Assembly: GCF_000269985.1 (NCBI RefSeq)
Contig: NC_016109.1
Span: 4,960,001 to 5,024,000, forward strand
Reading direction: 5' to 3'
DNA: 64,000 bases
From: Kitasatospora setae KM-6054
Lineage (GTDB): Bacteria > Actinomycetota > Actinomycetes > Streptomycetales > Streptomycetaceae
Shown here piece after piece: positions 8,392-16,770 of this stretch. The translations under genes were made by a program, and so were the position numbers. A model generated the notes under the pieces. That model did not search any database. It worked only from the letters and a program-made list of their open reading frames with translations, and was not told where the DNA came from. Position 1 is the first letter of the stretch. Each line of letters opens with the position of its first letter.

Positions 8392-8529
8392 ATGACCACC
8401 GCAGACGCCGCGCGCCAGGCCGGGACGAGCACCCCGCTCATGCCGCGCTGCCCGCGTCTGCCCGGTGCCGTGGACGGCCCGCGCCGCTGTCGCTCCGGCG
8501 GCTGTATGCGGGCGGCACGCCACTCCTGA
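8392..8529 (+). CDS. Possible 45-aa leader ORF upstream of the symporter
   Basis: An open frame from ATG 8392 to TGA 8529 lies in the 250-nt leader of the symporter gene. It encodes a basic, Cys-containing peptide (three Cys, ten Arg). It starts just downstream of an AT-rich promoter-like stretch (TTGAAC at 8355-8360, GCTAAT at 8377-8382). I know no family for it; it may be only non-coding leader. Confidence 0.2.
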   Translation: MTTADAARQAGTSTPLMPRCPRLPGAVDGPRRCRSGGCMRAARHS

Positions 8530-8645
8530 CGCCGACCGGTCCCCTCCGGTCCTCCCGGGTCTCCCCGCCCGGTCCCGCGTCCGTCGTGCCGCCGCCTCCG
8601 CTCCTCCCCCCGCCTCGCTCCACCACCCCCCGGAGACGCACACCC

Positions 8646-9977
8646 ATGTCCACCGCGCCCGCGCCCACCCTGCTGGGACGCCTCCGCCGCACCCCCTTCT
8701 GGGTCCAGATCGTCGGCGGCCTCGTCCTCGGCCTGCTGCTCGGCTGGATCGCCAGGTCCGGCGACGTGTCCTGGCTGAAGACCACCCTCGACACCATCGG
8801 CAAGACCTTCGTCCAGCTGCTCAAGCTGGCCGTCCCGCCGCTCGTCTTCACCGCGATCATCGTCTCGGTCGCCAACCTGCGGAACGTCACCAACGCCGCC
8901 CGGCTGGCCGCCCGCACGCTGTTCTGGTTCCTCGCCACCTCGCTGATCGCGGTCGCCGTCGGCCTCGGCCTCGGTCTGCTCACCGACCCCGGCAAGGGCG
9001 CCAACCTCTCCACCGCGGGCGTCAAGGGCGTGGACAAGAGCGGTACCTGGGTCGACTTCCTGACCGGCATCATCCCGACCAACATCGCCGACGCCTTCCT
9101 GAAGGTGAACGTCCTCCAGATCGTCTTCCTCGGCGTGGTCGTCGGCGCGGCCCTGCTCAAGCTCGGCGACAAGGCCGAGCCGGTCCGCAAGCTCTCCGAG
9201 GCCGTCCTCGAACTCGTCCAGACCGCCCTGTGGTGGGTCATCCGGCTCGCCCCGCTCGGCACCCTCGGCCTGATCGGCAAGTCCGTCGCCATCTACGGCT
9301 GGGACCTGCTCAAGCCCTTCTCCACCCTCACCATCGACGTCTACGCCGGCTGCGCGATCGTCCTGTTCGGCGTCTACTCGCTGCTGCTGCGCTTCGCCGC
9401 CGGCCTCAACCCGCTGAACTTCTTCAAGGGCGCCTGGCCCGCGATCCAGCTCGCCTTCGTCTCCCGCTCCTCGGTCGGCACCCTGCCGGTCACCCGCCGC
9501 GTCACCGAGCGCCTCGGCGTCCCGTCCGAGTACGCCTCGTTCGCGGTCCCGTTCGGCGCCACCACCAAGATGGACGGCTGCGCCGCGATCTACCCGTCGC
9601 TCGCCGCGATCTTCGTCGCCCAGGTGTACGGCATCCAGCTCGGCATCAAGGACTACCTGCTGATCGCCTTCGTCTCGGTCATCGGCTCCGCCGCCACCGC
9701 CGGCCTCACCGGCGCGATCGTGATGCTGACCCTCACCCTCTCCACCCTCGGCCTCCCGCTGGAGGGCGTCGGCCTGCTGCTGGCGATCGACCCGATCCTC
9801 GACATGATGCGCACCGCCACCAACGTGGCCGGGCAGGTCGTCGTCCCGATCCTGGTCTCCGCCCGTGAGAAGACCCTCGACCTCACCGCCTACAACGCCC
9901 CCACCGGCGACCTCCTCGCCGAGGACCGCCCGGCCGGCATCCCCGCCCAGGCCACCAAGGAGCCCGTCACCGCCTGA
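8646..9977 (+). CDS. Dicarboxylate/amino-acid:cation symporter (DctA/GltP family, SLC1 fold)
   Basis: A 443-aa Na+ or H+ coupled importer of C4-dicarboxylates or acidic amino acids. Family hallmarks: the re-entrant serine-rich motif FVSRSSVGTLPVT, helix 7 GATTKMDGCAAIYPSL, and the substrate/cation site DPILDMMRTATNVAGQ, whose D, R, T and N match glutamate-transporter homologues. ATG 8646 begins MSTAPAPTLLGRLRRTPFWVQI; upstream in-frame sequence is low-complexity leader. Family members with either substrate cannot be separated by eye. Single gene with its own long leader and a strong downstream terminator. Confidence 0.9.
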   Translation: MSTAPAPTLLGRLRRTPFWVQIVGGLVLGLLLGWIARSGDVSWLKTTLDTIGKTFVQLLKLAVPPLVFTAIIVSVANLRNVTNAARLAARTLFWFLATSLIAVAVGLGLGLLTDPGKGANLSTAGVKGVDKSGTWVDFLTGIIPTNIADAFLKVNVLQIVFLGVVVGAALLKLGDKAEPVRKLSEAVLELVQTALWWVIRLAPLGTLGLIGKSVAIYGWDLLKPFSTLTIDVYAGCAIVLFGVYSLLLRFAAGLNPLNFFKGAWPAIQLAFVSRSSVGTLPVTRRVTERLGVPSEYASFAVPFGATTKMDGCAAIYPSLAAIFVAQVYGIQLGIKDYLLIAFVSVIGSAATAGLTGAIVMLTLTLSTLGLPLEGVGLLLAIDPILDMMRTATNVAGQVVVPILVSAREKTLDLTAYNAPTGDLLAEDRPAGIPAQATKEPVTA

Positions 9978-9997
9978 CCGGCCCCGCCCCACGAACA

Positions 9998-10032
9998 CGA
10001 AGGCCCGCACCTCGGGAGGGTGCGGGCCTTCG
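9998..10032 (+). terminator. Strong hairpin terminator after the symporter
   Basis: Arms CGAAGGCCCGCACC (9998-10011) and GGTGCGGGCCTTCG (10019-10032) form a perfect 14-bp stem with a 7-nt loop, 21 nt past the stop. Confidence 0.85.
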
Positions 10033-10104
10033 CCCGTTGGGGTGAGGACGCTTGGGGCGGGTCGGGGCGGTCGGTAGCGTGGGAGGCGACTGAAGGAGGG
10101 GCCG

Positions 10105-10668
10105 ATGAGTGCGCTGCCCAGCGATGAGGAACCGTACGGCTCGGTCGACCCGGAGCAGGCGTTGAAGTACGCGATCCAGCACCACGCCGGTGACCGCGTC
10201 CAGATCGTGGAAGGGATCATCGAGCCGATGTCGCCGGGGTGGGACCACGAGTCGATCGCCAGCCACCTGCGCCGCCAGCTGACGGCCAGGGTCTTCGAGC
10301 TCGACTGCGTGATGGGCTCGGGGGACCTGGACCTGCCGGGGTCGAGCAACTGGTACATCCCCGATGTCGCGGTCGTGCCCGAGGCACTGGGGAAGGGCGC
10401 CGCGGCCCTGTTGCCCGATCAGACACTGCTGGTGGTCGAGGTGACCTCGGAGTCGAACGCGGACACCGACCGGGTGGTGAAGCGGCGCCGGTACGCCGAG
10501 TACGGGGCCCCGCTGTACCTGCTGATCGACCGGCAGGACCGGGCCTGCACGCTGTTCTCCGAGCCGGGCGCGCTGGGCTACACCCGGGCGGTCGGGCCGC
10601 TGCCGTTCGGGGAGCCGATCGAGCTGCCGGCGCCGTTCGGGCTGCGGGTGGACACCTCCCGCTTCTGA
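10105..10668 (+). CDS. Uma2-family protein (PD-(D/E)xK nuclease fold)
   Basis: A 187-aa member of the Uma2/DUF820 family, very common in streptomycetes and cyanobacteria. It has the restriction-endonuclease-like core: YIPDVAVVPEAL then LLVVEVTSESNADTDRVVKRRRYAEYGAPLYLLID. The D...ExxS...K pattern supplies the predicted metal site. ATG 10105 has a near-perfect ribosome site, gaaggaggg. Biological role unproven; proposed nuclease activity is inferred from the fold. It converges on the cold-shock gene with a shared hairpin between. Confidence 0.85.
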   Translation: MSALPSDEEPYGSVDPEQALKYAIQHHAGDRVQIVEGIIEPMSPGWDHESIASHLRRQLTARVFELDCVMGSGDLDLPGSSNWYIPDVAVVPEALGKGAAALLPDQTLLVVEVTSESNADTDRVVKRRRYAEYGAPLYLLIDRQDRACTLFSEPGALGYTRAVGPLPFGEPIELPAPFGLRVDTSRF

Positions 10669-10754
10669 GCGGCTGCGGCCGGGGCCCGGAAAGCGGCGGC
10701 GCGGGGGAATGCGGGGGCGCCGGGGGGAATGCGGCGGGGATATCCGGAAAAGGC

Positions 10755-10780
10755 AGGAGGCCCGCCGGGGCGGGCCTCCT
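10755..10780. terminator. Bidirectional hairpin between Uma2 and cold-shock genes
   Basis: Arms AGGAGGCCCGC (10755-10765) and GCGGGCCTCCT (10770-10780) form an 11-bp perfect stem with a 4-nt loop. It lies 60 nt beyond the cold-shock stop and 87 nt beyond the Uma2 stop. Confidence 0.75.
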
Positions 10781-10839
10781 TGGGAACTGCTACTCGTACG
10801 GACCCGAGGGGCCGTGAGCGATCACTGGGAGATCCCGTC

Positions 10840-11043
10840 TCAGACGGGGGTGACGTTCTCCGCCTGCGGGCCCTTCGGGCCCTGGGTGACGTCGAAGCTG
10901 ACCGCCTGGTTCTCCTCCAGCGAGCGGAAGCCGCTCGCGTTGATGGCGGAGTAGTGGACGAAGACGTCGGGGCCGCCGCCCTCCTGGGCGATGAAGCCGA
11001 AGCCCTTCTCGGCGTTGAACCACTTGACGGTTCCGGTCGCCAT
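10840..11043 (-). CDS. CspA-family cold-shock protein
   Basis: A 67-aa single cold-shock domain that binds single-stranded RNA and DNA and melts mRNA structure. RNP1 is KGFGFI and RNP2 is VFVHYSAI; MATGTVKWFNAEKGFGFIAQ is the classical opening. ATG 11043 follows aaggaga. The leader holds a 7-bp hairpin CGCCACA/TGTGGCG at 11073-11089. Upstream is an AT-rich island framed by two U-tract hairpins in opposite orientations. In streptomycetes a csp next to mqnA is a familiar arrangement. Confidence 0.95.
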   Translation of the reverse strand: MATGTVKWFNAEKGFGFIAQEGGGPDVFVHYSAINASGFRSLEENQAVSFDVTQGPKGPQAENVTPV

Positions 11044-11117
11044 ACCGTTCTCCTTGCGAGGGACGTTGTGGACGCCACACCTTGTGGCGCCCGGGTCCGC
11101 TGCGCTGATCGCCCCGC

Positions 11118-11141
11118 CTCCGGACGAGTCCGGAGTTTTTT
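11118..11141 (+). terminator. U-tract intrinsic terminator antisense to the csp leader
   Basis: Stem CTCCGGA (11118-11124) and TCCGGAG (11129-11135) with loop CGAG, followed by six T (11136-11141). It would stop plus-strand transcription coming through csp. On the csp mRNA the same sequence is a leader hairpin behind an A run. Confidence 0.6.
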
Positions 11142-11191
11142 CGCACAGTGCTTCAATCAATGCTCAATTGACGCCTGATACTGCTGAAAAA

Positions 11192-11226
11192 TTACAAAAA
11201 GCCTGCGGTTACATGCTCCGCAGGCT
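11192..11226 (-). terminator. U-tract intrinsic terminator upstream of csp
   Basis: On the minus strand AGCCTGCGG pairs with CCGCAGGCT around a 9-nt loop, followed by TTTTGTAATTTTT. It stops transcripts entering csp from the right. No minus-strand gene precedes it, so either an unannotated small RNA or insulation is implied. Confidence 0.55.
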
Positions 11227-11398
11227 CCAAGTACTGCAAGGGGAATCAAACTGCAACTGAGGGGAACGGTAGCACGCGGTGGCTGCCCCGACCAGGGGTG
11301 AACAGCGGTGTCGGACGGTGTGTCGGAGACCGGATGCGGAGCGTCCCAATCAGCGGGCATACCCTGCCGGGAGAGCACCAACGGCAAGGGAGCACACG

Positions 11399-12286
11399 GT
11401 GAGCAGTCGGGACGCGGACCGGTCGGAGACCGCGGTCAGGCCCCGGGTCGGCCATATTCAGTTCCTCAACTGCCTGCCCCTCTACTGGGGCCTCGCGCGC
11501 ACGGGGAACCTGCTCGACCTGGACCTCAGCAAGGACACCCCGGAGAAGCTCAGCGACCGGCTGGTGGCCGGCACGCTCGACATCGGGCCGGTCACCTGCG
11601 TGGAGTACCTGCGCAACGCCGCCGAGCTGGTCGTCCTGCCCGACATCGCGGTCGGCAGCGACGGGCCGGTGATGTCCTGCGTGATCGTCAGCAAGGTCCC
11701 GCTGGCCGAGCTGGACGGCCGCCGGGTCGCCCTCGGCTCCACCAGCCGCACCTCGGTGCGGCTGGCCCGGCTGCTGCTGGAGGAGCGCGAGGGCGTCCGC
11801 CCCGAGTACTTCTCCAGCCCGCCCGACCTGGACGCGATGCTCGCCGACGCCGACGCCGCCGTGCTGATCGGCGACCCCGCGCTGCGCGCCTCGCTGGAGC
11901 AGGCCCCCCGGCAGGGGCTGGCCGTGCACGACCTCGGCGCGATGTGGAAGGAGTGGACCGGCCTCCCGTTCGTCTTCGCGGTCTGGGCCGCCCGCCGCGA
12001 CTACGCCGAGCGGCACCCCGAGCTGACCACCGCCGTGCACCGCGCCTTCCTGGAGTCCCGCGACCTCTCGCTGGCCGAGGCCGCCCAGGTCGCCGAGCAG
12101 GCCGCCCGCTGGGAGGAGTTCGACGCCCCGCTGCTGGAGACGTACTTCTCCAAGGCGCTGGACTTCTCGCTCGGCGCCCGCCAGCTGGCCGGCATCGCCG
12201 AGTTCGCCCGCCGGGTCGCGCACGACAGCGGCTTCGCCCCCGACGTGCCGGTCCGGCTGCTGGAGACCGCGCCGGTCGTCGTCTGA
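11399..12286 (+). CDS. mqnA: Chorismate dehydratase, menaquinone biosynthesis (futalosine pathway)
   Basis: A 295-aa periplasmic-binding-protein-fold enzyme that removes water from chorismate to give 3-[(1-carboxyvinyl)oxy]benzoate, the first committed step of the futalosine route. Family landmarks: VGHIQFLNCLPLYWGL at the start, LDIGPVTCVEYLRNAAELVVLPDIAVGSDGPVMSCVI, LGSTSRTSVRLARLLL and WTGLPFVFAVWAAR. GTG 11399 is selected because the homology begins about 20 residues later and a caaggga ribosome site precedes it; the open frame upstream to 11279 crosses the promoter. A TACCCT -10 box is possible near 11360. The kinase gene follows after 85 nt, then mqnC. Confidence 0.93.
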   Translation: MSSRDADRSETAVRPRVGHIQFLNCLPLYWGLARTGNLLDLDLSKDTPEKLSDRLVAGTLDIGPVTCVEYLRNAAELVVLPDIAVGSDGPVMSCVIVSKVPLAELDGRRVALGSTSRTSVRLARLLLEEREGVRPEYFSSPPDLDAMLADADAAVLIGDPALRASLEQAPRQGLAVHDLGAMWKEWTGLPFVFAVWAARRDYAERHPELTTAVHRAFLESRDLSLAEAAQVAEQAARWEEFDAPLLETYFSKALDFSLGARQLAGIAEFARRVAHDSGFAPDVPVRLLETAPVVV

Positions 12287-12371
12287 GCGAAGCGTGTACC
12301 GGGCCGCGGCCGCCCTGCGATGATCGGACCCGGCCGGGGCGGCGGCCCCCGGCGGCGGGAGGCGGACGGGC

Positions 12372-13982
12372 ATGGAACGGCTGGCGGCTGACGACCCGTC
12401 GGTGATCGGCGACTACCGGCTGCTGCGCCGGCTCGGCGCGGGCGGCATGGGACGGGTCTACCTGGGCCGGACCGCGGGCGGCCGGACCGTCGCCGTCAAG
12501 GTGGTGCGCCCGGAACTCGCCGACGACCCCGAGTTCCGGGCCAGGTTCCGCCAGGAGGTGTCCGCCGCCCGCCGGGTCGGCGGCCGCTGGACCGCCCCCG
12601 TGCTGGACGCCGACACCGAGGGCCCGCACCCCTGGGTCGCCACCGGCTACGTCGCCGGACCGGCCCTCGGCGAGGCCGTCCGGACCGGCGGCCCGCTGCC
12701 CGCCGCCTCGGTGCACGCCCTCGGCGCCCGGCTCGCCGAGGCCCTGGAGCAGGTGCACGCGCTGGGCCTGGTGCACCGGGACGTCAAGCCGTCCAACGTG
12801 CTGCTCACCCTGGACGGCCCCCGGCTGATCGACTTCGGCGTGGCCCGGGCGCTGGACGCCGCCGCCCTCACCCACAGCGGCTACGTGGTCGGCTCGCCCG
12901 GCTTCATGTCGCCCGAGCAGGCCGCCGGCACGCCCGCCGGACCGCCCGGCGACGTCTTCTCGCTCGGCGCGCTGCTGGCCTTCGCCGCGACCGGCACCGC
13001 CCCGTTCGGCGAGGGCGTCAGCGCCGCCGTCCTGCTCTACCGCGTCCTGCACGAGGAGCCCGTGCTCGACGGGCTGCGCGGCGAGCTGCGCGACGCGGTC
13101 GCCGCCTGCCTCGCCAAGGACCCCGCCGCCCGCCCCACCCCCGCGCAGCTGCGCGCCCGGCTCGCCCCCGCCGCCGCCGACGGCCCCGAGGGCTGGCTGC
13201 CCGGGCCGCTGGCCGCCGCGGTCGGCCGGGCCGCCGTCGAACTCCTCGACCTGGAGGGCGACGCCGGGCCCGCCCCGGTGGACCGCACCCCGACCGTGCT
13301 GGACGGCGGCCGGGCCGCCCGGCGGCGGCGGGCCCGGCGCCGCTGGGCCGCGGCCACCGCCGTCGCCGTGCTCGCGGGCGGGCTCTACGGCGGGCTGGCG
13401 CTGAGCGGCAAGCTGCCCTGGTCCGCCGCCACCCCGGAGGCGAGCGGCCCGCCCGGCCAGGACGCGGCGGCCGGGACCGGCACGCCCGGGCCGCGCGGGA
13501 CGACGCCCGGGCCCGGCCGGAGCGCGAGCGGCACCCCCAGCCCCAGCCCGAGTGCCACCCCCGGTCCGAGTGCCACCCCCGGTCCGAGCGGCGGCCCGAG
13601 CGGCGGCGGGACGGCGCCGGCGGACGGCAAGGCGCTGCCCGCCGCCTTCGTCGGGACGTTCAAGGGCACCATCACCACCAAGCTCGTCCCGCTGGCGTCC
13701 ACCTTCACCGTGACGTTCGCGCCCGGCCGGGTCGGCCAGGACGTCGGCCGCACCAGCAACGCCTCGCAGCTCAGCAGCACCGTCTGCCGGGGCGTGCTCA
13801 CCCTGCTCTCGGTCGAGGACGGCCGGGTGCTGCTCCAGGAGCGCCCCGACGGCGCGGACAGCGCCTGCACCGGCGTGCCGGAGAAGCAGGCGTACACCCT
13901 GCTGACCGGCGGCGGCCTGCACGTCGCGGTCACCGAGGCGGAGCTCGGCAGCAACCCGGAGGGCGACCTGGTCAAGCAGTGA
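12372..13982 (+). CDS. Membrane Ser/Thr protein kinase (Hanks type)
   Basis: A 536-aa receptor-like kinase. The glycine loop GAGGMGRVYLG is at 22-32, the ATP-binding lysine is K43, the catalytic loop HRDVKPSN is at 135-142, DFG at 154-156, and the activation-segment SPEQ at 180-183. A basic stop-transfer stretch (RRRRARRRW) precedes one transmembrane helix at about 325-345. Outside the cell there is a Pro/Ser/Thr-rich linker with two 18-bp repeats (13551-13586), then an about 115-residue sensor domain with two Cys that may form a disulfide. It has no PASTA repeats, so it is not PknB-like. Placement between mqnA and mqnC suggests, but does not show, a link to respiration. Confidence 0.92.
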   Translation: MERLAADDPSVIGDYRLLRRLGAGGMGRVYLGRTAGGRTVAVKVVRPELADDPEFRARFRQEVSAARRVGGRWTAPVLDADTEGPHPWVATGYVAGPALGEAVRTGGPLPAASVHALGARLAEALEQVHALGLVHRDVKPSNVLLTLDGPRLIDFGVARALDAAALTHSGYVVGSPGFMSPEQAAGTPAGPPGDVFSLGALLAFAATGTAPFGEGVSAAVLLYRVLHEEPVLDGLRGELRDAVAACLAKDPAARPTPAQLRARLAPAAADGPEGWLPGPLAAAVGRAAVELLDLEGDAGPAPVDRTPTVLDGGRAARRRRARRRWAAATAVAVLAGGLYGGLALSGKLPWSAATPEASGPPGQDAAAGTGTPGPRGTTPGPGRSASGTPSPSPSATPGPSATPGPSGGPSGGGTAPADGKALPAAFVGTFKGTITTKLVPLASTFTVTFAPGRVGQDVGRTSNASQLSSTVCRGVLTLLSVEDGRVLLQERPDGADSACTGVPEKQAYTLLTGGGLHVAVTEAELGSNPEGDLVKQ

Positions 13983-14083
13983 AGGGGGCGGGACGGGCGC
14001 GGAACGGGCCTGCGCCGGGGCGGAAATGTGCTGGCGTAGGCTGGGCTGGTCCGCCCCTTCGACGACGAAAGCAGGCCCGCCAG

Positions 14084-15292
14084 GTGTCCGAGCAGAACCT
14101 TTCCGCCACCCAGCTGCAGGCCGTACTGGACCGCGCGGCCGAGGGCGGCCGGATCACCGCCGAGGAGGCGCTGGAGCTCTACCGCTCGGCGCCGCTGCAC
14201 GCGCTCGGGGCGGCCGCCGACGCGGTGCGCCGGCGGCGGTACGCGGGCGTCGAGCACATCGCGACGTACATCATCGAGCGGAACATCAACTACACCAACG
14301 TCTGCGTGACGGCGTGCAAGTTCTGCGCGTTCTACGTGCCGCCGAAGAGCGACAAGGGCTGGTCGCGGGAGCTCGACGAGATCCTCCGCCGGTGCGCGGA
14401 GACCGTCGAGCTCGGCGGCACCCAGATCATGTTCCAGGGCGGGCACCACCCGGACTACGGCGTCGAGTACTACGAGGAGAACTTCGCCGCGATCAAGGCG
14501 GCGTTCCCGCAGCTGGTGATCCACTCGCTGGGCGCCTCCGAGGTCGAGCACATGGCGCGGATCTCCGGCGTCTCCATCGAGGAGGCGATCACCCGGATCC
14601 ACGCCGCCGGCCTCGACTCGTTCGCGGGCGCCGGCGCCGAACTGCTGCCGGAGCGGCCGCGGAAGGCGATCGCGCCGCTGAAGGAGTCCGGCGAGCGCTG
14701 GCTGGAGATCATGGAGACCGCGCACCGCCTCGGCGTCGAGTCCACCTCCACCATGCTGATGGGCACCGGCGAGACCAACGCCGAGCGGATCGAGCACCTG
14801 CGGATGATCCGCGACGTCCAGGACCGCACCGGGGGCTTCCGGGCGTTCATCCCCTACACCTACCAGCCGCAGAACAACCACCTGAAGGGCTCGACCCAGG
14901 CCACGGTCTTCGAGTACCTGCGGATGATCGCGATCGCCCGGCTCTTCCTCGACAACGTCGCCCACATCCAGGGCTCCTGGCTCACCACCGGCAAGGAGGC
15001 CGGCCAGCTCTCCCTGCACTACGGCGCGGACGACCTCGGCTCGGTCATGCTGGAGGAGAACGTCGTCTCGGCGGCCGGCGCCAAGCACCGCTCCAACCTG
15101 CACGAGCTGATCCACCTGATCCGCACCGCCGGCCGGGTGCCCGCCCAGCGCGCCACCACCTACGAGCACCTGCGGGTCCTCGACGACCCGGCCAACGACC
15201 CGGTCGACCCCCGGGTCGCCTCGCACATCGCCTCCACCGCGATCGAGGGCGGCACCGCGCACCCCGAACTCACCATCCTCGCCGCCAACTGA
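14084..15292 (+). CDS. mqnC: Cyclic dehypoxanthinyl futalosine synthase (radical SAM)
   Basis: A 402-aa radical SAM enzyme that cyclises dehypoxanthinyl futalosine, closing the second ring of the naphthoquinone in the futalosine menaquinone route. The 4Fe-4S motif CVTACKFC gives C74, C78 and C81. Also typical are YIIERNINYTNVC, GGTQIMFQGGHHPDYGVEYY and GAGAELLPERPRKAIAP. Length is normal for MqnC. GTG 14084 starts VSEQNLSATQ; in-frame upstream sequence is promoter, with a TAGGCT box near 14037. CofH and MqnE share the fold, but the HHPDYGVEYYEE stretch marks MqnC. Confidence 0.95.
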   Translation: MSEQNLSATQLQAVLDRAAEGGRITAEEALELYRSAPLHALGAAADAVRRRRYAGVEHIATYIIERNINYTNVCVTACKFCAFYVPPKSDKGWSRELDEILRRCAETVELGGTQIMFQGGHHPDYGVEYYEENFAAIKAAFPQLVIHSLGASEVEHMARISGVSIEEAITRIHAAGLDSFAGAGAELLPERPRKAIAPLKESGERWLEIMETAHRLGVESTSTMLMGTGETNAERIEHLRMIRDVQDRTGGFRAFIPYTYQPQNNHLKGSTQATVFEYLRMIAIARLFLDNVAHIQGSWLTTGKEAGQLSLHYGADDLGSVMLEENVVSAAGAKHRSNLHELIHLIRTAGRVPAQRATTYEHLRVLDDPANDPVDPRVASHIASTAIEGGTAHPELTILAAN

Positions 15293-15306
15293 CCCCCCGC
15301 GCCGCC

Positions 15307-15906
15307 GTGCCGACCCTGCACCGGGCCCGACTGCTGCACACCGGAACCCGGACGCTCCGGGACGCGGCGGTGCTCGTCGACGGCGCGACCGTCACCGCGA
15401 TCGGGCCGTACGCCGCACTGGCGGACGGCCCGGCCCGGGTCCGCGACTGGCCCGGCGTGCTGGTCCCCGGACTGCTCAACCCGCACGCCGCCTGGCTGCT
15501 GGAGCACGCCTACCACCCCGACCCCCGGGAGGAACTCGGCGACCACCCGCTGCCGCCCCCCGCCGGGCTCACCGACGGGCAGTGGGGCGGCAGCGCCCGG
15601 CGCGGCCTGCAGCGGCTGCTCGGCCACGGCGCGACGGCCCTCGCCGGACCGCTGCACCGCCCCGCCGTCCGCACCGCGACGGCCCGTTCGGGCCTGCGCC
15701 ACCTCCCCGGACCGGACACCGGACCCGGCCCGCTCGACCCGCTGGCCGGCCGCCCGCTCGCCAACGCCGTCCACCGGCCGCTGGCGGTCGGGGCGGCCGC
15801 CGACTTCGCGGTGTTCGCCGCGGCGACGGTCGAGGAACTGGACGGCGGCGGGGCGGCCTGCCTCGCGACCGTGCTGGGCGGGCGGTTGGTGTACCGGCGG
15901 GCGTAG
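15307..15906 (+). CDS. Degenerate amidohydrolase-like (imidazolonepropionase-like) protein
   Basis: A 199-aa protein that keeps the N-terminal beta-sandwich of amidohydrolases (ARLLHTGTRTLRDAAVLVDGATVTAIGPYAALA) and the C-terminal end (LAVGAAADFAVFAAATVEEL, then LGGRLVYRRA). It has almost none of the metal-binding barrel between them. The usual HxH metal motif is replaced by PGLLNPHAAW. At about half the normal length it cannot be a standard amidohydrolase. GTG 15307 is 14 nt after the mqnC stop, so the two are probably one operon. Function unknown; the fixed position after mqnC suggests a role with menaquinone synthesis. Confidence 0.7.
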   Translation: MPTLHRARLLHTGTRTLRDAAVLVDGATVTAIGPYAALADGPARVRDWPGVLVPGLLNPHAAWLLEHAYHPDPREELGDHPLPPPAGLTDGQWGGSARRGLQRLLGHGATALAGPLHRPAVRTATARSGLRHLPGPDTGPGPLDPLAGRPLANAVHRPLAVGAAADFAVFAAATVEELDGGGAACLATVLGGRLVYRRA

Positions 15907-15912
15907 CGGCGC

Positions 15913-16770
15913 TCAGTGCGCCAGGGCGGCGGCCGCGGCGGCCGGATCGGTGCGGGGGAAGCGGGGCGAGAGGTCGGCGAGCAGGTCGGTGAGGCGGTCG
16001 CGCAGCGGGCCCGGTGAGGCCGCGACCGAGCCGCTCAGGACGAGCGGGGCACCGGGGCGGGCGGTGGCGCGGACCAGGGCGGCCAGGTGGTCGGCGGCGC
16101 GGTCGGTGAGCGCGCGGGCGTCGGGGTCGCCGGCGGCGGCCAGGGCGCAGACCGGGGCGGCCAGTTCGGCGAGTCGCCGGGGCGGCCCGGCGTAGGCCCA
16201 GCGGAGCAGCCCGTCCGGGGTGTCGGCGGCGCAGTGCGCGCGGACCAGGCCGCCCAGCGGCCCGCCGGGGCGGGCGTGGGCCCGGCGCAGCGCCTGGCTG
16301 CCCAGCCAGAACCCGCTGCCCTCGTCGCCGAGCAGCCAGCCGAGCCCGCCGCGCCGGTCGGCGGTCCGGCCCGCGTCGAGCCGGACGCAGATCGCGCCGG
16401 TGCCCGCGATCAGCACGGTGCCGGTGCCGTCGGCGACGCCGCCGGAGGCCAGCGCGGGGACGGTGTCGGGGACCAGCAGGACCGGGACGTCCAGACGCAG
16501 GGCCGCGCGGCAGCGTTCGGCGAAGGCGGCCGGGTCGGGCAGGGCGCGGTGGCCGGCCAGGCCGATCGCGCAGCCGGCCACCGCGCCGGGCGGCCGGCCG
16601 CCGAGGGCGGCGGTGGCGGCGGCGGCCAGGTGGGCGAGCGCGGTGCCGGGGTCGCCGCCGGCCGGGTTGGCGCCGGGGGCGGCGCCGCGGCCGAGGACGG
16701 TACCGGTCCGGTCGGCGAGGACCGCGCGGGTGTGGCTGCCGCCGGCGTCGATCCCCAGGTGCAGGGTCAC
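15913..16770 (-). CDS. N-acetylglucosamine kinase-type BadF/BadG ATPase
   Basis: A 285-aa sugar kinase of the ASKHA fold. Phosphate-1 motif LGIDAGGSHTRAVLADRTG at residues 3-21; GTVLIAGTGAICVRL, LGWLLGDEGSGFWLGSQAL and VVLSGSV-like LVLSGSVAASPGPL are the phosphate-2 and adenosine regions. It likely phosphorylates GlcNAc or MurNAc to the 6-phosphate. GTG 16770 overlaps the murQ stop as GTGA, so it is translationally coupled to murQ, whose substrate (MurNAc-6P) such a kinase would make. It converges on the mqnC operon with 6 nt between stops. Confidence 0.85.
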   Translation of the reverse strand: MTLHLGIDAGGSHTRAVLADRTGTVLGRGAAPGANPAGGDPGTALAHLAAAATAALGGRPPGAVAGCAIGLAGHRALPDPAAFAERCRAALRLDVPVLLVPDTVPALASGGVADGTGTVLIAGTGAICVRLDAGRTADRRGGLGWLLGDEGSGFWLGSQALRRAHARPGGPLGGLVRAHCAADTPDGLLRWAYAGPPRRLAELAAPVCALAAAGDPDARALTDRAADHLAALVRATARPGAPLVLSGSVAASPGPLRDRLTDLLADLSPRFPRTDPAAAAAALAH

